Shown: positions 32,378 to 37,282 of the stretch, piece after piece
Position numbering within the stretch: the stretch's first letter is position 1
Layout: each line of letters opens with the position of its first letter
Source: Chromera velia
Taxonomy: Eukaryota > Sar > Chromeraceae
DNA: 37,282 nt
NCBI GenBank assembly: GCA_018398765.1
Contig: JAHBMJ010000492.1
Coordinates: 9,458-46,739 of the forward strand
Direction: 5' to 3'
Program-made: the position numbers and the translations under genes
Notes under the pieces: generated by a model
Told to the model about the DNA's origin: nothing
What the model saw: the letters and a program-made list of their open reading frames with translations, nothing else
Database searches by the model: none

Positions 32378-32602
32378 CTCTAAATTGCACTCTTGTATTT
32401 GTATCAACTGTAGGGAATGGTAGAGAATTCACTTTATAATCTTTATTGAAGCATACAGTAAGGCAGCGTAGGTCATCCATTCGATCATGCAAGTCTTGGA
32501 AATGTACTAAGTGTAGATGTCCCGCGCTGCCGCCCCTGCGTAGCGCGGGGCCAGTGCTCGCAATTAAGTATTTAAATTTCGTTAAAGAGTTCCGCTACCG
32601 AG

Positions 32603-33804
32603 TAGGGCTTAGAAAAGGTGCACCTCAGAAAAGGTGCAAACCAAGAAGCTGCACCAGATACACCTGTTTTGCACCAGATGCACCTGATACACCTGTTTTG
32701 CACCTGATTGAATGGAATTGGGTGAAAAGTGTCAGCGTCATGGCCATTTAACGCACCATGGCCCCGCCCCCACGGCTCCCCGCGGCCCATGCATGCAAGC
32801 GTGTTACTGGGCCGTGGTATGCACGGAAGAAGGCCTATTAGCCGAATTTAAAATAAAAATCGGCTAAATACAGGGCCGGTGATAATCCGGGTCATTGAAT
32901 GTGAAACCAAAAGACAAAGCCAAAGCCCCCCTTCCATCCGCCCGCATCAGACCCGAGGAATTTCTGGGAAGAAAGACGACATACTGACGTTGGTTTTCAA
33001 GTGGGACTTCGAGTGGGAGAAAGTCTATGAGAGGTCTGCTTTTTCTTCTTCTTCTCCTTTGTCTTCCTTTTCTTCCTGTTCTTCCTCCTCTATTGTCGGT
33101 TTGGGGTGGGGTGGGGGGGTGAGTGAAGACGATAGCCAGGTTATGATGGGGTTGGGCTCTTACCCTTTGAGATCAGACCCTCACTTGCATGTACATGCCC
33201 TTGCTCAGAGAAGAAATGCAAATCAAGATTAAAAATTGCTTTTGTTTCATTCTTTCTTCTTTTCTTTCTCATGAAACTATACCATTTGTCGTTGTTTTCT
33301 TTATGAGTTTGCTTCAAAGGGGTATGCATGCAGTAATATTGCAGTTTGAAGGTTTTATGGACCATAGGGACAGAACTGGACTACAGTACAGCACGCAAAC
33401 AGCACCAAACATATTCAAATACTGTAAATCCATGCAGGAAAAACATTGGGCAGGTCAAAAACGTTGCTTAAACTGGCCCATAAAGAGATGAAGTCATGAG
33501 ACAATTGGAGACATGTTCTTTAATTGGAGTAAAAAACTTTTTTTTACCTGTCGTCGCCTTTTTGCTCACATTTTAGGCTGTTTTATATAATAAAAGTTTG
33601 TGTAGCTAATTTATATCATAAAAAGCTCTTAGGCCTTGAATAAGGCACCTTTTGGCCGCTAGAAACACTAGAAATCAGCCCTAGAAATCTAGTTTTTATA
33701 AGGTAAAGGGTGCATCTTATTTTGCACCTGTTTTACACCTGATTTAAAGTGCAAACTTATTTTTGCACCAGCACCAGCACCTTATGCACCTTTTCTCAGC
33801 CTTA
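32603..33804. mobile_element. Second non-autonomous hAT-like DNA transposon
   Basis: 1,202 bp with a perfect 8-bp target duplication, CTACCGAG (32595-32602 and 33805-33812). Terminal inverted repeats start TAGGGCTTAGAAAAGG (left) and TAAGGCTGAGAAAAGG (right, reverse complement), about 18 of 20 identical. The TARNG start matches the hAT terminal consensus. Subterminal regions carry repeated CACCTG/GCACC motifs (32610-32705 and 33735-33795), typical of transposase-binding clusters. A CAGGGCCGGTGA motif at about 32871 looks like another hAT-type end and may mark a nested insertion. No transposase frame is present. Confidence 0.87.
32951..33033 (+). other. Exon-like segment inside the second hAT-like element
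   Basis: Bounded by an ATCAG acceptor-like site and a GTCTGC donor-like site. It encodes TRGISGKKDDILTLVFKWDF and about eight further residues with no stop. It is GC-richer than the element ends. It may be a captured gene fragment. Confidence 0.35.
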
Positions 33805-33812
33805 CTACCGAG

Positions 33813-35280
33813 TTATACAGAATCATACTAAATAATCTATCGTCTGACTTGAATTATATAATGTGTTGTAACTTAGGTTTTGATATTATCCTGCAAATTT
33901 AAAGCATTTGATTGATTAATTTAACCTTAGTAATTCAAAGTAATTTAGCTTAGTAATTTAAAACAATTTGGAGTATTTTAAAGTAGTAGTAATTTAAATC
34001 TAGAAAAGTAACTTGAAACTTTATGAAGGAAGTTCGGGTAATTAACTTTGTGTAAACCTTCAATTTTAGCCAATAGTTTTACGGCATATTTTAATTATAA
34101 AAAAATTAATATTTAAAATTATAGAGTTTAGGGGGTTTAGACTCTTTAGCTATATGGAGATTAAACTTGCTACACAGCTTTGGTTTCATTAGTTTTAAGC
34201 TTCCTATAGCAATAATAGTATTTTGGATAGCATTAATAGTTTTTAGGCTAGTTTTTAGGTGTGATCTGTAAAGTTTTAAAGTGAAATAAAGTTTAAAGTC
34301 CGGTTTGAGTCTGTGAACTCTAAAACATAACTTTTGAAACGCATTTTAAAAATCTTTTAACATTATTTAACGTACATACATGCATTGAAAAATGTTTTAA
34401 AATGTTAAACAATCCAAAATAACACATCAATGTGTTCAAACCTTTTATTATTAAAGTTTTTAAACCAGAGAAGTTTTAAAGTCTAAAGTTTATGGTCAGG
34501 CCTCATTATAAAAATATTTTTACAGATCACACCTAAACTAGTTTTTAGGGTCGATCAGACATGTTATACTCTAACCACTTAGGGCAATGTAATGTAACAT
34601 ATATAGGGTAAAAGTTGAGATACAATTTTATCCTTACTGTGACTCTACTAATTGGGTACTATCGGGTACTACAGTTTTATCAAGATGCCCCTGGGACACC
34701 GCAGCTCTCCCTCTCTCCCCCCACTCAGTTCTGGATCTCCAACCTCAGGTTCCTCTACATGGAAATGAAAAATTGAAGAACAGTTCATGAAAGTTTCTTT
34801 CAGACACTCATACATTGGGCGCATTGAACGTTTGAAGTCACCGCTTTCAGGTACAAACAGAGAAAGAAACTGAAAGAAACCATCTTGACTTTGTTAGGGA
34901 ACCGAACATGTGATGAATCCTCGTTATTTTGCTTTGCTTTCTTTCTGCTCATCTTTATTCATACATGAACCTTTCTACCCTTCCGTCTTTGCTGTCTCTT
35001 CTCTTTTCTTCTCTTCTCTTCTTATCTTTTTTCTTGTTTTCTCTTCTCTTCTTTTCTCTTCTTTTCTCTTCTTTTCTTTCTTTCTTTCTTTCTTTCTTCC
35101 TTCCTTCCATCCATCCATCCCTCCTTTTTTCCTTTCTTCCTTCCTTCCTCCGCCTTTCCATGCTTCATTGCTTCGATCCTTCTTTTCTGTCTCTTCTCCT
35201 TTTGTAGGTAAAGAACTACAAAAATCATCTCAAAGACAGCTAATGGCATCAAGCAATACAGAAGACTGAGAAAGTGCCAT
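33813..35280. other. AT-rich spacer, then a pyrimidine-rich tract
   Basis: 33813-34660 is AT-rich with AGTAATTTA-type units like those in the fold-back element at 4392-4818. 34930-35210 is a CTTT/CTTCC pyrimidine tract on the plus strand ending in a good acceptor (TTTTGTAG at 35208). After that acceptor a short frame runs to TGA at 35267-35269. This suggests the last exon of a plus-strand gene, but no upstream coding exon was found. Confidence 0.45.
34256..34535. repeat. Inverted repeat pair, possible small MITE
   Basis: A perfect 17-bp inverted repeat (TAGGTGTGATCTGTAAA at 34256-34272, its complement at 34519-34535) encloses about 245 bp of AT-rich DNA. Both flanks contain CTAGTTTTT, so the target duplication cannot be placed exactly. 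Confidence 0.55.
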
Positions 35281-36596
35281 TCATAATCTACCTTCAGGTA
35301 TTTGTGCGATCGATGATACATCATGAATGCTCTTTGTGTTAACCAGCTCGAGCGACCGAGCGCAACCTTTACTGACCGCAATCTTGAGAAGCTGCGCCTC
35401 GACCCACTCAAGGCAGGGTTGGTCCGACACAGGGAGGCGGTGGAGAAATCTGTACTGCTTCTCCTCAAAGGACAGGTTTGGCCTGGTCAGGCTGCATGCA
35501 AGTATATGGACAAGAAGTTTGAATAAACTAAGTGAGTCAGTGAGTTGTCAGATACAAAAGGACCTGACTGTTTATGCATGGTCTCTAACTCTTCATGGAT
35601 TCATTCCTCGGCTCGACTGACCAGATTGCGATTTCCAGCAGTTGACGGGCCGCACCCTCCCGACCTGCCCATGCCACCGAAGGACCCCCGAAGTCGCAAA
35701 ACTCGTCTCTGAGTTGTTGGTCAGAGTTTTGGCCGTTCGGCTGCAGAGATGATGCAACACATGTTTAATGCATTTCTATAAAAACCAAAGACATGCAGAG
35801 AAAGGAATAACAGACACACACACATGCATACACATTCAAATGTATCCGATAGACAGGCAATGTAAGACAAAAGAAAAGGACCGTCGAACATCAAACAACA
35901 ACGTTCATACAGTCAGACTCACCCCACGGATTTCCCAGTGAATTGTTGTGCCCAACGCATCACAAACATCGAAAATGAGGGCCTCCCTACGAAGAACAGA
36001 CAGGATGAAGGCCCTGAGAGCCCAAAGGTCCGGCCGATCATCTATCAGCCATACGAGGGACATGACGCCTCCCTCCACTGAGGGTTCTGCATACTGTGAG
36101 TGAATGTGCTCATGAACGAATGAGTTGAGGTTGTTGAGCCAACAAGAAAGTTAGAAAATGAGGGAATCAATTGAACCAAAAGAAATGGAAAACAAACTTC
36201 ATGCACACTGCTTTAGAACAAACGCTCTAACTGAAATCATGAGAGCAAAAAGAATGCACGGAAAAAAATAGTTTCTATTTCTGACTTAGTCTGTCTCCGA
36301 GGTTTCCGCCTTTGTACCACGGTGAGAGGATCGCCTTACTACCTGGGGCTTCGCAGACTCTAAGGGTTTGGATTACATTTTCCCCCCCTCCGTCCCTCCT
36401 CCTCACCCTCTCAACCTGCCTGGCCATTCTGATTTCCCGGTCCAGTGCATCAGGCTGACTTTTCAGGCACAGCTTCATTGCAAACCATGCTACACGCAGA
36501 AGACAGAGGAAGAGGGAGGAGAAGGCAGAAGGAACAGTTACTGAGATATAGAACATCTTTTCTGTAGTTAACAGGTCTGCCTATCATGTCTTCCAT
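35281..36596 (-). CDS. Unknown mostly helical protein, 5 exons
   Basis: Exons in transcript order are 36542-36596, 36407-36489, 35923-36093, 35622-35740 and 35281-35491. They total 639 nt, or 212 aa, ending in TGA. Every junction agrees in phase (1, 0, 0, 2), and donors are GTAACT, GTGAGG, GTGAGT and GTCAGT. The ATG at 36596 follows an in-frame TAA. The product starts MEDMIGRPVNYRKDVLYLTW and is rich in amphipathic helix patterns, for example LWALRAFILSVLRREALIFD and ARQLLEIAICLTRPNLSFEE. There is no signal peptide or obvious catalytic motif. The segment after GREGAARQLL loosely recalls a TerB-type helical bundle, too weakly to name it. The 3' end could instead splice at 35292 to an exon at 34669-34754, giving 237 aa; I prefer the simple stop because that intron would be purine-rich on the sense strand. 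Confidence 0.7.
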
Positions 36597-37282
36597 TTCA
36601 TCTTATAAAATCCTCGACATGCACCAACTTCTAAGTTTATGGGTGCATATTGGGTTTTCCGGACTTTTTAGTCACGCTTACATTCAAACATGCCCAAACA
36701 CATCCACAAATCACGAAGAACTCTAACAGTCATTCGTTCTTGTATTGGCAGGACCGTAGTATATATAAGCCGAGGAAGAGTCCGGTGTGTGGTTCTTTTG
36801 TGAGCACCTTTGCATGTGAGTCTTTCAGTTCAGAAGTATACCCCGAGACAGAGAGACCATGAAGCCATTGAAATCTTTCCTTCCTTTCTTCCTCCTTGAT
36901 TCCTTCCGTCCATTCTTTCTTGCTTCCTGTATTCCTGTTTTCCTTTCTTTTTTTGCTGCTTGCTCCTTCTCTTCTTTCTTGCTATCTTCCTGCGTTCCCT
37001 CCTTTCCTCCTTCTTTTCTTTGTGTTGCCTTGCCTGCCTGCAGAAAGTAATCTAGTCTGTCTGTCCTGTCTGGCTATAGAGTCTGTATCTAAAAGAGAGA
37101 GAGACAGGGACAAACAGAGAGAGAGAGAAAGAGAGAGAGAGAGAGCAGAAAAATTGATGAGGGAAAGGAATGCTCTGAGTGATTGTTTGATTTTATACAG
37201 TAAAATGGCAGCTGCTGATTTGATTGTTTCGTTTTGTGCGCAGGTGGTTCATTGCGCTTTTTCTTTCTTTCTTTTTTTCTTC
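36597..37282. other. 5' flank of the minus-strand gene; no confident gene
   Basis: Contains a plus-strand open stretch (36752-36862) after an acceptor-like TTGGCAG, a pyrimidine-rich CTTCC tract (36870-37040) and a (GA)n microsatellite (37097-37146). The pattern resembles the intron of a plus-strand gene continuing beyond the window, but no exon pair could be matched. Confidence 0.45.
37097..37146. repeat. (GA)n microsatellite
   Basis: Imperfect GA dinucleotide repeat with short interruptions. Confidence 0.9.

Noticed and set aside
34669-34754. Extra last exon for the minus-strand gene, giving a longer C-terminus
   Set aside because: Phase fits and the acceptor is good, but the donor GTAGAT is weak and the intron would be purine-rich on the sense strand, against the pattern of the other introns. 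Kept only as an alternative.
743-36596. Host-wide reassignment of UAA/UAG to sense
   Set aside because: No in-frame TAR was seen in the host exons assembled here despite many Gln codons, so the effect, if real, seems confined to the retroelement.
1-37282. tRNA, rRNA or CRISPR arrays
   Set aside because: No cloverleaf-like or ribosomal sequence was recognised, and all tandem repeats are simple microsatellites without spacers.

Overview
The window reads as nuclear DNA of an intron-rich protist. Genes have 4 to 8 exons, GT-AG introns packed with pyrimidine or TG microsatellites, and a moderate-to-high GC genic background interrupted by AT-rich transposon-derived islands. One gene, a sulfide:quinone oxidoreductase, has an N-terminus that looks like a bipartite complex-plastid presequence, so an alga with a red-derived secondary plastid (for example a chromerid-like alveolate) is my best guess. 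That is inference, not proof. No rRNA, tRNA or CRISPR was seen.

Layout. 1-742: GC-rich DNA with hairpins. 743-3223 (+): a four-exon gene for a small membrane protein with a Pro-rich tail; its last intron holds about 440 bp of CTT repeats. 3224-6693: gene-poor AT-rich DNA with a fold-back element and a long TG microsatellite. 6694-10620 (-): seven-exon sulfide:quinone oxidoreductase. It is divergent, across a 671 bp spacer, from a six-exon secreted transglutaminase-like protein (11292-14879, +) that includes a 22-nt micro-exon. 14880-16146: AT-rich spacer. 16147-18852 (-): single-exon 901-aa low-complexity protein.

19316-27998 is one tyrosine-recombinase retrotransposon, transcribed on the minus strand. 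Its order is A1 - gag - RT/RNase H - tyrosine recombinase - B1 - A2 - B2, the split-direct-repeat plan of Ngaro/PAT elements. The A1 copy is interrupted by a 1,045-bp hAT-like insertion with an 8-bp target duplication. The RT/RH and recombinase frames are broken only by TAA/TAG codons, never TGA, and each can be read from an ATG to a TGA if UAR is sense. This is the most unusual signal in the window.

28198-32377 (+): a multi-exon gene of unknown function with a mitochondrial-type N-terminus. 32603-33804: a second hAT-like element with an 8-bp target duplication. 33805-35280: AT-rich DNA with an inverted repeat, then a pyrimidine tract. 35281-36596 (-): a five-exon gene for an unknown, apparently helical protein, visible only after splicing by hand. 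36597-37282: no confident gene.

Exon structures were inferred by eye from GT/AG sites, phase agreement and continuity of the protein; no transcript evidence was available. The host genes show no shared pathway. The recurring theme is the retroelement and the two hAT-like insertions.
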